Shown here: positions 53,178 to 61,088 of the stretch, piece after piece
Numbering within the stretch: the stretch's first letter is position 1
Layout of the letters: every line of letters starts with the position of its first letter
NCBI RefSeq assembly: GCF_012641395.1
Contig: NZ_JABAIH010000008.1
Span: 248,001 to 312,000 of the forward strand
Direction: 5' to 3'
Origin: Rhizobium sp. P32RR-XVIII
Lineage (GTDB): Bacteria > Pseudomonadota > Alphaproteobacteria > Rhizobiales > Rhizobiaceae
Length of the DNA stretch: 64,000 bases
Notes under the pieces: model-generated
Told to the model about the DNA's origin: nothing
Databases searched by the model: none
The model's input: the letters and a program-made list of their open reading frames with translations, nothing else
Program-made: the position numbers and the translations under genes

Positions 53178-55259
53178 TCAGAGGAAAGGCGTCAGCAGAA
53201 TATCGATCAGCTTTATACCTATAAAGGGCGCGATGATCCCGCCCAATCCATAGATCACCAGGTTCCTGCTCAGCAGCCGCGCGGCCGGCTCGGCACGATA
53301 TTTCACGCCCTGCAGAGCGAGCGGGATCAGAACTACGATGATCAGCGCGTTGAAGATCACCGCCGACAGGATCGCCGACGCCGGGCTATGGAGACCCATG
53401 ATGTTAAGGGCTGCCAGCGGCGGATACGTCGCGACGAAAGCCGCCGGTATGATAGCGAAATACTTCGCCAGGTCATTGGCAACGCTGAACGTCGTCAACG
53501 CACCGCGTGTCATGATCATCTGCTTGCCGACCTCGACGACTCGCAGCAGCTTCGTGGGGTTGCTATCGAGGTCGACCATGTTGCCGGCCTCTTTGGCCGC
53601 CTGCGTGCCGCTGTTCATTGCAACAGCAACATCTGCCTGCGCCAACGCGGGCGCGTCGTTGGTACCGTCGCCGGTCATCGCGACAAGCCGCCCTTCCGCC
53701 TGGTATTCGCGGATCAGGCGCAACTTGTCTTCAGGCGTGGCTTCGGCCAGATAGTCGTCAACGCCCGCTTCGGCCGCAATGGCCGCAGCCGTCAGCTTGT
53801 TGTCGCCCGTGATCATCACGGTCTTGATGCCCATGGCGCGCAACTCGGCAAAGCGCTCCTTGATTCCGCCCTTGATGATGTCCTTGAGTTCGACAACGCC
53901 GAGAACGGTGACACCATCGCTAACCACCAGAGGCGTGCTGCCGCGCCGGGCCACATCCTCGACAATCTTGGTGACTTCCTGTGGGAACACACCGCCGATC
54001 GCTTCGACATGGGCGCGGATTGCGCTCGCCGCGCCCTTGCGGATCTGGCGCCCTTCGATGTTGATGCCGCTCATGCGCGTCTGAGCGCTGAACGCGATTG
54101 CCTCCGCTCCTTTGAGTTCGCGGCCGCGCATGTTGAAGGCGTTTTTCGCGAGCACGACGATCGAGCGGCCTTCCGGCGTTTCGTCAGCGAGCGAAGCAAG
54201 CTGGGCGGCGTCGGCAAGCGTGCGCTCATCGACACGCGGCGCGGGGTGGAACCTGGTGGCCTCGCGATTGCCAAGCGTGATCGTACCGGTCTTGTCGAGA
54301 AGCAGGACGTCGACGTCGCCGGCTGCCTCGATAGCGCGCCCCGATGTTGCGAGCACATTGGCCTTCATCATCCGGCTCATGCCCGCGATGCCGACAGCCG
54401 ACAGCAATGCGCCGATGGTTGTCGGAATCAGGCAGACCAGCAGGGCGATGAGCACGGTGATCGTCACTACGGATCCCGTGCCATTGACGATCGTACCGAA
54501 ACTCGAGAACGGCAGCAGCGTCACGCAAACCAGGAGGAAGATCAACGTGAGTGCCACGAGCAGGATCGTCAAAGCGATCTCGTTCGGGGTTTTGCCGCGC
54601 TTGGCGCCCTCTACCATGGCGATCATGCGGTCGAGGAAGGCTTCGCCCGGCTTTGCAGTCGCACGCATGATGATCCAGTCGGACAGCACGCGGGTCCCGC
54701 CGGTGACCGAGCAGAAATCACCGCCCGCCTCACGGATCACGGGGGCAGATTCACCGGTGATGGCCGATTCGTCTACCGAGGCAGCCCCCTGCACGATCTC
54801 GCCGTCCGTCGGGATGATTTCGCCGGCTTCGACGAGCAGATAGGCCCCAACCTCCAACTCGTCACTTGGCATCAATGTGGACGAGCTTCCTCGAGTGGCA
54901 TCACTGAGAACTCGCGCTACCACTGTCTGACGGGTTGCACGGAGAGCATCGGCTTGCGCTTTTCCTCTCCCCTCTGCCATCGCCTCGGCGGCATTGGCAA
55001 AGAGCACCGTAAACCAGAGCCAGGCGGCGATCCAAAAAATAAAGCCGGCAGGGGCTTCCCCTTGACCCTGTAGGGCCTGGATCCACAAAAGCGTTGCGAT
55101 GATACTGCCGAGGTAAACGACAAACATCACCGGGTTCTTCACTTGGACCTGCGGGGAAAGCTTCTTGAAAGCCTCACCGATGACCGATGTCCATTTCACC
55201 GGCCTAGCCTTGCTGCCAATATCCGCGCCTTGCGGCGCCACTGCGTCTATACGTGACAT
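53178..55259 (-). CDS. kdpB: Potassium-transporting ATPase subunit KdpB
   Basis: A 693-aa P-type ATPase catalytic subunit. Key motifs: TGES in SAITGESAPVIREAGGD, phosphorylation site LLDKTGTITLGN, nucleotide-binding KGAAS and the hinge GDGTNDAPALAQADVAVAMN. The ATG at 55259 follows AGGCGGTG; an overlapping GTG at 55277 is an alternative start. ATP hydrolysis here drives potassium entry through KdpA. Confidence 0.96.
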   Translation of the reverse strand: MSRIDAVAPQGADIGSKARPVKWTSVIGEAFKKLSPQVQVKNPVMFVVYLGSIIATLLWIQALQGQGEAPAGFIFWIAAWLWFTVLFANAAEAMAEGRGKAQADALRATRQTVVARVLSDATRGSSSTLMPSDELEVGAYLLVEAGEIIPTDGEIVQGAASVDESAITGESAPVIREAGGDFCSVTGGTRVLSDWIIMRATAKPGEAFLDRMIAMVEGAKRGKTPNEIALTILLVALTLIFLLVCVTLLPFSSFGTIVNGTGSVVTITVLIALLVCLIPTTIGALLSAVGIAGMSRMMKANVLATSGRAIEAAGDVDVLLLDKTGTITLGNREATRFHPAPRVDERTLADAAQLASLADETPEGRSIVVLAKNAFNMRGRELKGAEAIAFSAQTRMSGINIEGRQIRKGAASAIRAHVEAIGGVFPQEVTKIVEDVARRGSTPLVVSDGVTVLGVVELKDIIKGGIKERFAELRAMGIKTVMITGDNKLTAAAIAAEAGVDDYLAEATPEDKLRLIREYQAEGRLVAMTGDGTNDAPALAQADVAVAMNSGTQAAKEAGNMVDLDSNPTKLLRVVEVGKQMIMTRGALTTFSVANDLAKYFAIIPAAFVATYPPLAALNIMGLHSPASAILSAVIFNALIIVVLIPLALQGVKYRAEPAARLLSRNLVIYGLGGIIAPFIGIKLIDILLTPFL

Positions 55260-55273
55260 GAGGCACCGCCTAT

Positions 55274-55948
55274 TCACTGTGCGTTAGGACGGACCGGTGA
55301 GGTCTCGTCCAACGCGAGATTGAGTTCAAGAACGTTGACCCTCGGGTCACCGAGAATGGCAAGCTGCGGACCGCTCGTGTTCTGATCGATCAACGCCTGC
55401 ACTTTCTCCGTCGAAACGCCGCGTGCCGTGGCCACGCGGGCCGCCTGCAGCCTGGCGTTGGCAACAGAAATATGGGGATCGAGGCCTGAGCCGGATGCCG
55501 TGACGGCGTCGACCGGAACCGGGGTATCCGGTGCAAGTCCATTCTCCTCTCGGTAAGCCTGGGTGCGATCCGCAACCGCGTCCAGAAGCTTCTTACTGGT
55601 AACGCCCTGGTTGCTCGCCGCGCTTGAGGCGGCGTTGTAAGGCTGATCGATCGTCTTCGATGGATCAGCCGGGTCCGCTCCCGACGTCACGCTTGGCCGG
55701 CTATGGAAATATTCTGGCTTCGAAAAATACTGGCCAATGACGCTTGAACCGACCACCTGTCCATTGGCGATAACAAGGCTTCCTTCGGCCTGCCTCGGGA
55801 AGAGAAGTTTGGCAAGGCCGGTTGTCGCCAGGGGATAGGCAATGCCGGTGACCACCATGAAGAAGGCGGCAGACACGAGAGCCGGTCGCACAACGCCGCG
55901 AGTGACAGAATGGGCAACGGGCGCTGTTGCTTTGGATATGTTTTGCAT
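55274..55948 (-). CDS. kdpC: Potassium-transporting ATPase subunit KdpC
   Basis: A 224-aa subunit with one N-terminal helix (ALVSAAFFMVVTGIAYPLAT) and a periplasmic domain. Conserved: GSSVIGQYFSKPEYFHSRPS, the Gln-free loop DAVTASGSGLDPHISVANA, and ARVATARGVS. ATG 55948 follows AAGGA. It stabilises KdpB-nucleotide interaction. Slightly long for the family (about 190 usual). Confidence 0.94.
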   Translation of the reverse strand: MQNISKATAPVAHSVTRGVVRPALVSAAFFMVVTGIAYPLATTGLAKLLFPRQAEGSLVIANGQVVGSSVIGQYFSKPEYFHSRPSVTSGADPADPSKTIDQPYNAASSAASNQGVTSKKLLDAVADRTQAYREENGLAPDTPVPVDAVTASGSGLDPHISVANARLQAARVATARGVSTEKVQALIDQNTSGPQLAILGDPRVNVLELNLALDETSPVRPNAQ

Positions 55949-55960
55949 GGGAAGCAATCC

Positions 55961-57664
55961 TTAGAAAGTCGTGCCGGAGAGCATAAATAGATGCTCGACG
56001 ACCGGACCCAGAGCCAAGGCCGGCAGGAACGTTAGACCGCCGACGACAATGATGACGAAGACTAGAAGACCGGTGAACAAAGGCGTTGCAGTCGAAAGCG
56101 TTCCCGGACCTTCCGGCACGGTCTTTTTGGCTGCCAGCACGCCTGCGACCGCCAGCATGGGCAGCAGCGTGAGGAAGCGTCCGATCAACATGGCCAAGCC
56201 AATCGTCGTGTTGAAGAAGGGCGTGTTCGCGTTAAGGCCTGCAAAGGCTGAGCCGTTATTGGCGGTGCCCGACGTGTAGGCATAGAGAACCTCGCTGAAG
56301 CCGTGCGGGCCCAAGTTAGCAAGACTGTTGAGCGTCGATGGCATGAGGCATGCGAGCGCCGTGAAGCTGAGAATGCTGAACGGGTGAGCCAGGATCGCGA
56401 GCATCACATACTTCATCTCGCGGGCCTCGACCTTCTTTCCGAGGAATTCAGGCGTGCGCCCGATCATCATGCCAACCAGGAACACCGTCAGGATCGCATA
56501 GGTCACCAAATTGATGAGACCAACGCCGTCGCCGCCGAAAACGTTGTTCAGCATCATCTGCGCGATCGGTACGAAACCGCCAAGCGGAGTGAGTGACGAG
56601 TGCATCGAGTCAACCGAGCCGGTCGTGGCTGCGGTCGTGGTCGTTACGAACAGGCTGGTCTGGGCGATGCCGAAACGCAGCTCCTTGCCTTCCATGTTAC
56701 CGCCAGCCTGGAGAACTGTGTGGGTCTGGTCGACTCCCAGTCGAGCAAGCAACGGATTGCCGCTCTGCTCGGAGTTATAGACGAGGGCAAGGAAGCCCAC
56801 GAACATGACGAGAAAGGCGGCAAAAAAGGCCCATCCCTGCCGGCGACGCAGGATCATAGCGCCGAAGGTGTAGGTGAGCGCCGAAGGGATCAGCAACATG
56901 CTGAGGATGTGCAGCGTGTTCGTGAGCGGCGTCGGGTTTTCAAACGGATGTGCCGCGTTCATCGAATAGAAGCCGCCGCCGTTGGTGCCGATGTGCTTGA
57001 TCGACTCCAGGCTGGCGACCGGTCCGACAACAAGTTGTTGCTTGGCGCCCTCGAGAGTGCTTGCGATTGCCTCCGCGCTGAGCGTTTCCGGCATGCCCTG
57101 CCAGACATAGACCAGCGCCATGACCAGGCAAAGCGGCAGAAGCAAGCGATAGGTAACGCGCGTGAAATCGACCCAGTAGTTGCCGATATCGGCGGTGCTT
57201 CTGCGGCTGAGGCCCCGGATGAAACCACCCGCTGCTGCCACGCCGGTCGCAGCACTGACGGTCATAAGGAAGGTAATCACCGCCATTTGCGAGAAATTCG
57301 ACAGGCTCGACTCGCCAGCATAGGACTGCCAGTTGGTGTTGGTTATGAACGAGGCAGCGGTGTTGAATGCCTGATCCGGTGCTTGAGATGCGCGGCCCAA
57401 TGGATCGCCAGGCAGAAGGTCCTGCAATCGCAAGATCAGGTAGCCTAAAAGCATCATCGCGGCGTTGCTCAGCACGAGCACCATGCCGTACCGCTTCCAG
57501 GACATCCTCTCCTCCGGCGCGACGCCGAGGACACCGTATGTCACACGTTCGAGGATGTTATGTTTGGGGCTTGTGAAAAGATGCGTCATCCATTTGCCGA
57601 GGACCACGACCAAGCCGGTCATGATCGAGAGAATGACGATGAATTGAATGATGTCTTGTGTCAC
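55961..57664 (-). CDS. kdpA: Potassium-transporting ATPase subunit KdpA
   Basis: A 567-aa channel-like subunit with about ten helices and selectivity-filter segments such as NTNWQSYAGESSLS, GTNGGGFYSMNAAHPFENPT, GGFVPIAQMMLNNVFGGDG and GTANNGSAFAGL. The length matches the family. It carries potassium through the KdpFABC complex in the inner membrane. Separated by 10 bp from the small membrane peptide gene upstream. Confidence 0.96.
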   Translation of the reverse strand: MTQDIIQFIVILSIMTGLVVVLGKWMTHLFTSPKHNILERVTYGVLGVAPEERMSWKRYGMVLVLSNAAMMLLGYLILRLQDLLPGDPLGRASQAPDQAFNTAASFITNTNWQSYAGESSLSNFSQMAVITFLMTVSAATGVAAAGGFIRGLSRRSTADIGNYWVDFTRVTYRLLLPLCLVMALVYVWQGMPETLSAEAIASTLEGAKQQLVVGPVASLESIKHIGTNGGGFYSMNAAHPFENPTPLTNTLHILSMLLIPSALTYTFGAMILRRRQGWAFFAAFLVMFVGFLALVYNSEQSGNPLLARLGVDQTHTVLQAGGNMEGKELRFGIAQTSLFVTTTTAATTGSVDSMHSSLTPLGGFVPIAQMMLNNVFGGDGVGLINLVTYAILTVFLVGMMIGRTPEFLGKKVEAREMKYVMLAILAHPFSILSFTALACLMPSTLNSLANLGPHGFSEVLYAYTSGTANNGSAFAGLNANTPFFNTTIGLAMLIGRFLTLLPMLAVAGVLAAKKTVPEGPGTLSTATPLFTGLLVFVIIVVGGLTFLPALALGPVVEHLFMLSGTTF

Positions 57665-57674
57665 GTGCGCGTCC

Positions 57675-57758
57675 TCAGATCCGATCCAGGGTCACGAGGA
57701 ACCCCGCTGTGAAAAGAAAGAAGACGAGCGTCACCGCCACGAATACGAGGTCGCCCAT
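57675..57758 (-). CDS. 27-residue membrane peptide between kdpF and kdpA
   Basis: A short gene with ribosome binding site GGTGG 5 bp before ATG 57758. The peptide MGDLVFVAVTLVFFLFTAGF continues with LVTLDRI: one hydrophobic helix with a charged C-terminal tail. It lies 10 bp before kdpA. Similar two-small-protein arrangements ahead of kdpA are known to me from actinobacterial kdp operons, where one peptide is KdpF. Its role is unknown; it may be a second lipid-like stabiliser of the complex. Confidence 0.6.
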   Translation of the reverse strand: MGDLVFVAVTLVFFLFTAGFLVTLDRI

Positions 57759-57798
57759 AATTGCCACCAGGTTGATTGTTGGATTTGTTGATCCGTCC

Positions 57799-57894
57799 TC
57801 AGAAGCGCTCTGGCTTCACGAGGGCGTAGAATAGGTAAACGCACAGGCCAGTGGCGCAGACGCCGGCCAACGTTGTCATCAGTGAAGATGTCAC
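57799..57894 (-). CDS. kdpF: Potassium-transporting ATPase subunit KdpF
   Basis: Short peptide with the typical KdpF end LVKPERF preceded by VCATGLCVYLFYA, a single membrane helix. GTG at 57894 (31 aa) follows GGGGGAA at good spacing; ATG at 57879 (26 aa) is the alternative and lacks a ribosome binding site. KdpF stabilises the KdpABC complex. First gene of the kdp operon. Confidence 0.75.
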   Translation of the reverse strand: MTSSLMTTLAGVCATGLCVYLFYALVKPERF

Positions 57895-58247
57895 GACAGT
57901 GTTTCCCCCGGAAAGCGATTGATCCGGCATAACGAATTGTCGGGTCTTCCTGACGGGAAGATCAGCGCGGCAGATGCAAACCGCCGAGCAAAGGGTAGGA
58001 AAACGCTTATCATGTGTGTCGACTCCTTAAGTAATCAGAGTTGCCGACGTGATTTATTGCTTCGCGTATAAGGTTAGTGCTGAGATTTTACGCGCTTGTG
58101 TAAAGACGGCGTAATGATCCAAGCGTTTGATGCCGATACTTATATAGCCTTTATAGAGATCCCGAAAATATAACGTCGTTCTGACAATTAAGTTGGTAAT
58201 CGGTCGAAGGTCGCTTTTCCAAGCAGCGAGACAGAAAGGCAACCAAC
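57895..58247. other. Divergent control region of the kdp operon
   Basis: 353 bp between kdpF and the divergent response-regulator gene. AT-richer than its surroundings. It holds a candidate KdpE site (58087-58104), a small stem TCTTCC/GGAAGA (about 57944-57960) near the kdp side and the regulator ribosome binding site (GAAAGG) on the right. No gene was accepted here. Confidence 0.5.
58087..58104. promoter_or_regulatory. Candidate KdpE-type binding site
   Basis: TTTAC-N8-GTAAA, with a third TAC/GTAA-like unit just beyond (GGCGTAA, 58108-58114). It lies in the AT-rich divergent region between kdpF and the KdpE-like gene, where an activator site is expected. KdpE sites in E. coli are T-rich 17-bp elements, so the match is loose. 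Confidence 0.35.
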
Positions 58248-58970
58248 GTGTCTGCGATGCCGATCCATGCCCCCGAGATACTGATCATTGAAACCGAGGA
58301 AAAGCTTCGGCACACTCTCGCCGCGCTGATCGGCTCGTTGGGTTATCGCACCTTTGCCGCCGCTTCCGCCGCTCAGGCTGTCAGACGCGCAGAGACGGAG
58401 CCGGATCTCATCATCCTTGATCTTGCAGCTCCCGATATTGATGGTTCTCAGACGATCCCGGAGCTTCGCAAGATATTCGCCGCGGCTCCAATTCTTGTCA
58501 TCTCGCATAGAGGCGATACCGGGGTGAAGGTTGCGGCGCTGGATGCCGGCGCGGACGATTTCCTGACAAAACCCATCAATCTTGAAGAGCTCGGCGCGCG
58601 GGTCCGAGCAATGTTGCGACGCTGTATGATAAGACCGGAGACTCGGCTGCCCGTTCGGATTGGAGAATTCGAGCTCGATGCCGAGAAGCGCTCCGTAACG
58701 TTACGGGAACGCTCGATCTCGTTCTCCCGTAAGGAATTCGACCTATTACAGATCTTTGCTCGGCATGCGGGAAAGGTTCTGACGCACCGTTTTTTGGTTT
58801 CGCAGATGTGGAACGAACAGGTCGACAGCCAATATGTCCGTGTCTATGTCTCGCAAATTCGCAGCAAGATCGAGGCGAATCCGGCGAAACCCAGATACCT
58901 GGTTACCGAGCCTGGGACAGGATATGTATTTCACAGCACGCAGCAGGATCGCATAGCAGGCCGCATCTGA
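58248..58970 (+). CDS. Orphan KdpE-like response regulator with altered acidic pocket
   Basis: A 240-aa OmpR-family protein. The phospho-acceptor is Asp58 (LIILDLAAPDIDG), with Ser86 (LVISHRG) and Lys108 (DDFLTKPI) in place. The acidic pair that binds magnesium in the receiver (usually Glu-Asp or Asp-Asp) is Glu15-Thr16 here (ILIIETEEKL), so one ligand is lost. The winged helix is intact (SFSRKEFDLLQIFARHAGKV, QYVRVYVSQIRSKI). GTG 58248 or ATG 58257 may start it. No kinase gene is next to it; divergent from kdp, it probably affects kdp expression. Confidence 0.88.
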   Translation: MSAMPIHAPEILIIETEEKLRHTLAALIGSLGYRTFAAASAAQAVRRAETEPDLIILDLAAPDIDGSQTIPELRKIFAAAPILVISHRGDTGVKVAALDAGADDFLTKPINLEELGARVRAMLRRCMIRPETRLPVRIGEFELDAEKRSVTLRERSISFSRKEFDLLQIFARHAGKVLTHRFLVSQMWNEQVDSQYVRVYVSQIRSKIEANPAKPRYLVTEPGTGYVFHSTQQDRIAGRI

Positions 58971-59014
58971 GTATAGGATCCGGCACAAATGGAGACGAAG
59001 AGCGATCCGAAAGC

Positions 59015-59275
59015 TCACAAAAGCAAATACAGGCCCGCTGCGAGGAAGCTCAGCCACAGCGCTTCGCTCCAATGATTAAGGCTGTCGGCGGAGTAGCGCT
59101 GGCGGGTAAATGTGGCGACGACGGCCGCAAGGGCTGCGTACAGGAACAAGCATCGGGATGCCGATGTCAGGTAGTTTGCCTTGGAGAACAAGGCAATCGC
59201 AGACGCGATGTAGCACTTCCAGACAAATCTCCTGACCGTCGCCCGCGATATCTCGTTCAGCTCGATTGACTTCAT
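59015..59275 (-). CDS. Small hypothetical membrane protein (86 aa)
   Basis: Not assigned to a family. Basic N-terminal part (NEISRATVRRFVWKCYIASA), then about three hydrophobic segments (AIALFSK, CLFLYAALAAVVATF, ALWLSFLAAGLYLLL). The gene begins 10 bp after the stop of the 65-aa gene upstream, so the two are probably co-translated. A longer frame extends to 59620 but would overlap the 65-aa gene in another frame. Confidence 0.6.
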   Translation of the reverse strand: MKSIELNEISRATVRRFVWKCYIASAIALFSKANYLTSASRCLFLYAALAAVVATFTRQRYSADSLNHWSEALWLSFLAAGLYLLL

Positions 59276-59285
59276 CGTTCGGCAG

Positions 59286-59483
59286 TCAGCTCGCGACCCA
59301 GAGGATGCATGCGAGGCCGGCAAAGAAGACAGCGAGGACCAGGGCGAGCCTGACCAAGATCCAGAGGTCGTCTGTGCGATTGAACGCAACCTCATTCGTT
59401 TGCCGCGTTTTCCAAGATGGATGAGACTGAGCCACCTGACGCTCGCGCGCCTGCAAGTAATATGCCCACCAGCGACCATACAT
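59286..59483 (-). CDS. Small hypothetical membrane protein (65 aa)
   Basis: Not assigned to a family. Good ribosome binding site GGAAGGAAAAAG before ATG 59483. N-terminal MYGRWWAYYLQARERQVAQ is aromatic and basic, followed by a C-terminal helix (WILVRLALVLAVFFAGLACI). Together with the following 86-aa gene it forms a two-gene unit transcribed away from the C45 hydrolase gene. Confidence 0.6.
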   Translation of the reverse strand: MYGRWWAYYLQARERQVAQSHPSWKTRQTNEVAFNRTDDLWILVRLALVLAVFFAGLACILWVAS

Positions 59484-59937
59484 CGTCTTTTTCCTTCCAG
59501 CAAAAATGCATCTATCAGCACCGACGAAGACTCGTCCGCGACGGAAAAACTATCGATTGTGGCATATGTTTTCGATTGGGACGGGCAGGCGCTGATATAA
59601 TCTTCGTATAAAAGCGGCAACGGACCTGACGTGTCTGGTCTGGCGCGGAATGGCGCGGACCGAGACGTGCGATTTCACCATTTGATTTGGCTCGGGAACA
59701 TATCGCTTCGACACACGTTAGCTTAGTGCAACGCACGTCCATAATGTCGTTGCAAATGACTGCATTGTCTTCAATCGCAGTCAAACAGGCCCGGAGCTGT
59801 CCAGCACAGCGCCGGGCTTTGTTCGTTCAGGAGCGAGTGTCTGACCCAGAAAGGTTCACCGGCAGAGGCTGGGTCGCGAGTAGACGTCAAGGCTTTCCTT
59901 GCCATTCGCGCTGTTCAATTCTTATACTCCTTTTGCT
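59484..59937. other. Intergenic region between small membrane genes and C45 hydrolase gene
   Basis: 454 bp, divergent on both sides. A short TGGCGCGGA-type direct repeat lies near 59641-59659 and AT-rich stretches occur near 59595 (GATATAATC) and 59928 (CTTATACTCC, a possible -10 for the C45 gene). No open frame with ribosome binding site or family resemblance was seen. Confidence 0.4.
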
Positions 59938-60891
59938 ATGGACAAGACGTTCGTCACAGCGCGGGAGGACCGGCCCGGGAAAGCTTGGCTATCCCGTTTT
60001 ATCGCTGGGCGAACTGAGGCCGAGAGCTGGTATTTCGGCCAAGCCGTGTCGCAGATCCCAACCGCCAAAGACTGTCGCGCTGCCTTGCTGCAGCACATGC
60101 CGGAGTTGATTCCCCACTATGAGGACGCCTGCGCCCTCGTCGGAGACGATGAGGTCGCGCACAGGATGCTGAGCCACTACCGTCCCGCGCCGGAACGTTA
60201 TGGCTGCAGCCAGGCTGTCTGGCTTGGAGAAGAAGGCCCGGCACTGGTCCGCAACTTCGACTATCCGCCCGACATCGTCTCGGACCGCTTTGAGATGACC
60301 GCATGGTCGGGATTAAGGGTGATCTCGAAGGCCCAGCGACCCTGGGGAGGTTGCGTCGACGGGATGAACGAAGAAGGACTGGTCGCCAGCGTGACCCTCG
60401 GCGGAAGCCGCACTCAGGGCGTCGGTTTCTCGATAATCCTCATGATCCGCTACGTCCTCGAGACCTGCCACCACGTGAACCAGGCGGTGGAGGCGCTGTG
60501 CCGAATTCCGGTGGCGCTTCCACAGAACGTGACCGTCCTGGACCGTTCGGGCCGCTACGCCACCCTGTTCCTCGGCCCCCGCCAGCGACCGGTCATTTCG
60601 CGTCTGAAGGCCTGCACGAACCATCAGCGAACCGCAAGGCCCTCATCGTCTTCAATGGCGCGTCAGCTCCGGGTTCTACAGGCTCTGGAGGAGCCTTCGA
60701 TGTCTCTTTCGAGGCTGACTGACCTATTCCTTATGCCGCCGCTCTATTCCGGGCGGAGTCCTTACCCAACGCTCTACACGGCCGTCTACCGGCCTGCAGA
60801 AGGACGCGTGGACTACATCTGGCCGGGGAAACGCTGGTCCCAACGTTTCGACGACTTCCGAGTAGGCGAATACACTCATTGCTACGGCTGA
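59938..60891 (+). CDS. C45-family autoproteolytic acyltransferase/amidohydrolase
   Basis: A 317-aa Ntn-hydrolase-like protein related to acyl-CoA:6-aminopenicillanic-acid acyltransferase and carcinine hydrolase. The likely nucleophile formed by self-cleavage is Cys90 in ERYGCSQAVWLG, followed by the family RNFDY (residues 105-109) and GGCVDGMNEEGLVAS, which forms the oxyanion region. Start at ATG 59938. It would hydrolyse or transfer an acyl group from an amide. It lies upstream of a dipeptide-type ABC importer and may process its cargo. Confidence 0.82.
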   Translation: MDKTFVTAREDRPGKAWLSRFIAGRTEAESWYFGQAVSQIPTAKDCRAALLQHMPELIPHYEDACALVGDDEVAHRMLSHYRPAPERYGCSQAVWLGEEGPALVRNFDYPPDIVSDRFEMTAWSGLRVISKAQRPWGGCVDGMNEEGLVASVTLGGSRTQGVGFSIILMIRYVLETCHHVNQAVEALCRIPVALPQNVTVLDRSGRYATLFLGPRQRPVISRLKACTNHQRTARPSSSSMARQLRVLQALEEPSMSLSRLTDLFLMPPLYSGRSPYPTLYTAVYRPAEGRVDYIWPGKRWSQRFDDFRVGEYTHCYG

Positions 60892-61005
60892 CCCATGATC
60901 GACGCGCTTCGTCGTTGCTCAGGTGGGTGACGACGAAATCCCTCTCGTTCACGCTTTGCGCGGATACGCGGATAGGGAGAGATCGGACCGTTTGCTCTTT
61001 CTTGA

Positions 61006-61051
61006 TTGACAGGTCCTCCTCGTTGGCTATTCTATTATAAAATTCACTATA
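61006..61051 (+). promoter_or_regulatory. Promoter with AT-rich inverted repeat upstream of the peptide ABC operon
   Basis: TTGACA (61006-61011), 16-bp spacer and TATTCT (61028-61033) form a near-consensus promoter. Just downstream is an inverted repeat TTATA-N8-TATAA (61035-61051) over the expected start, a candidate operator. The binding-protein ATG is at 61089. Confidence 0.5.
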
Positions 61052-61088
61052 ACATAATTGTGGAACTACTGAACGGGAGATCAGCAGC

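Noticed and set aside
58054..58242. 62-codon minus-strand frame in the kdp divergent region
   Set aside because: No ribosome binding site, no family resemblance, and it occupies the AT-rich region where promoters of kdp and the divergent regulator should be.
59276..59620. N-terminal extension of the 86-aa membrane protein to 201 aa
   Set aside because: It would overlap the 65-aa gene, which has a better ribosome binding site; the extension is Ser/Arg-rich and featureless.
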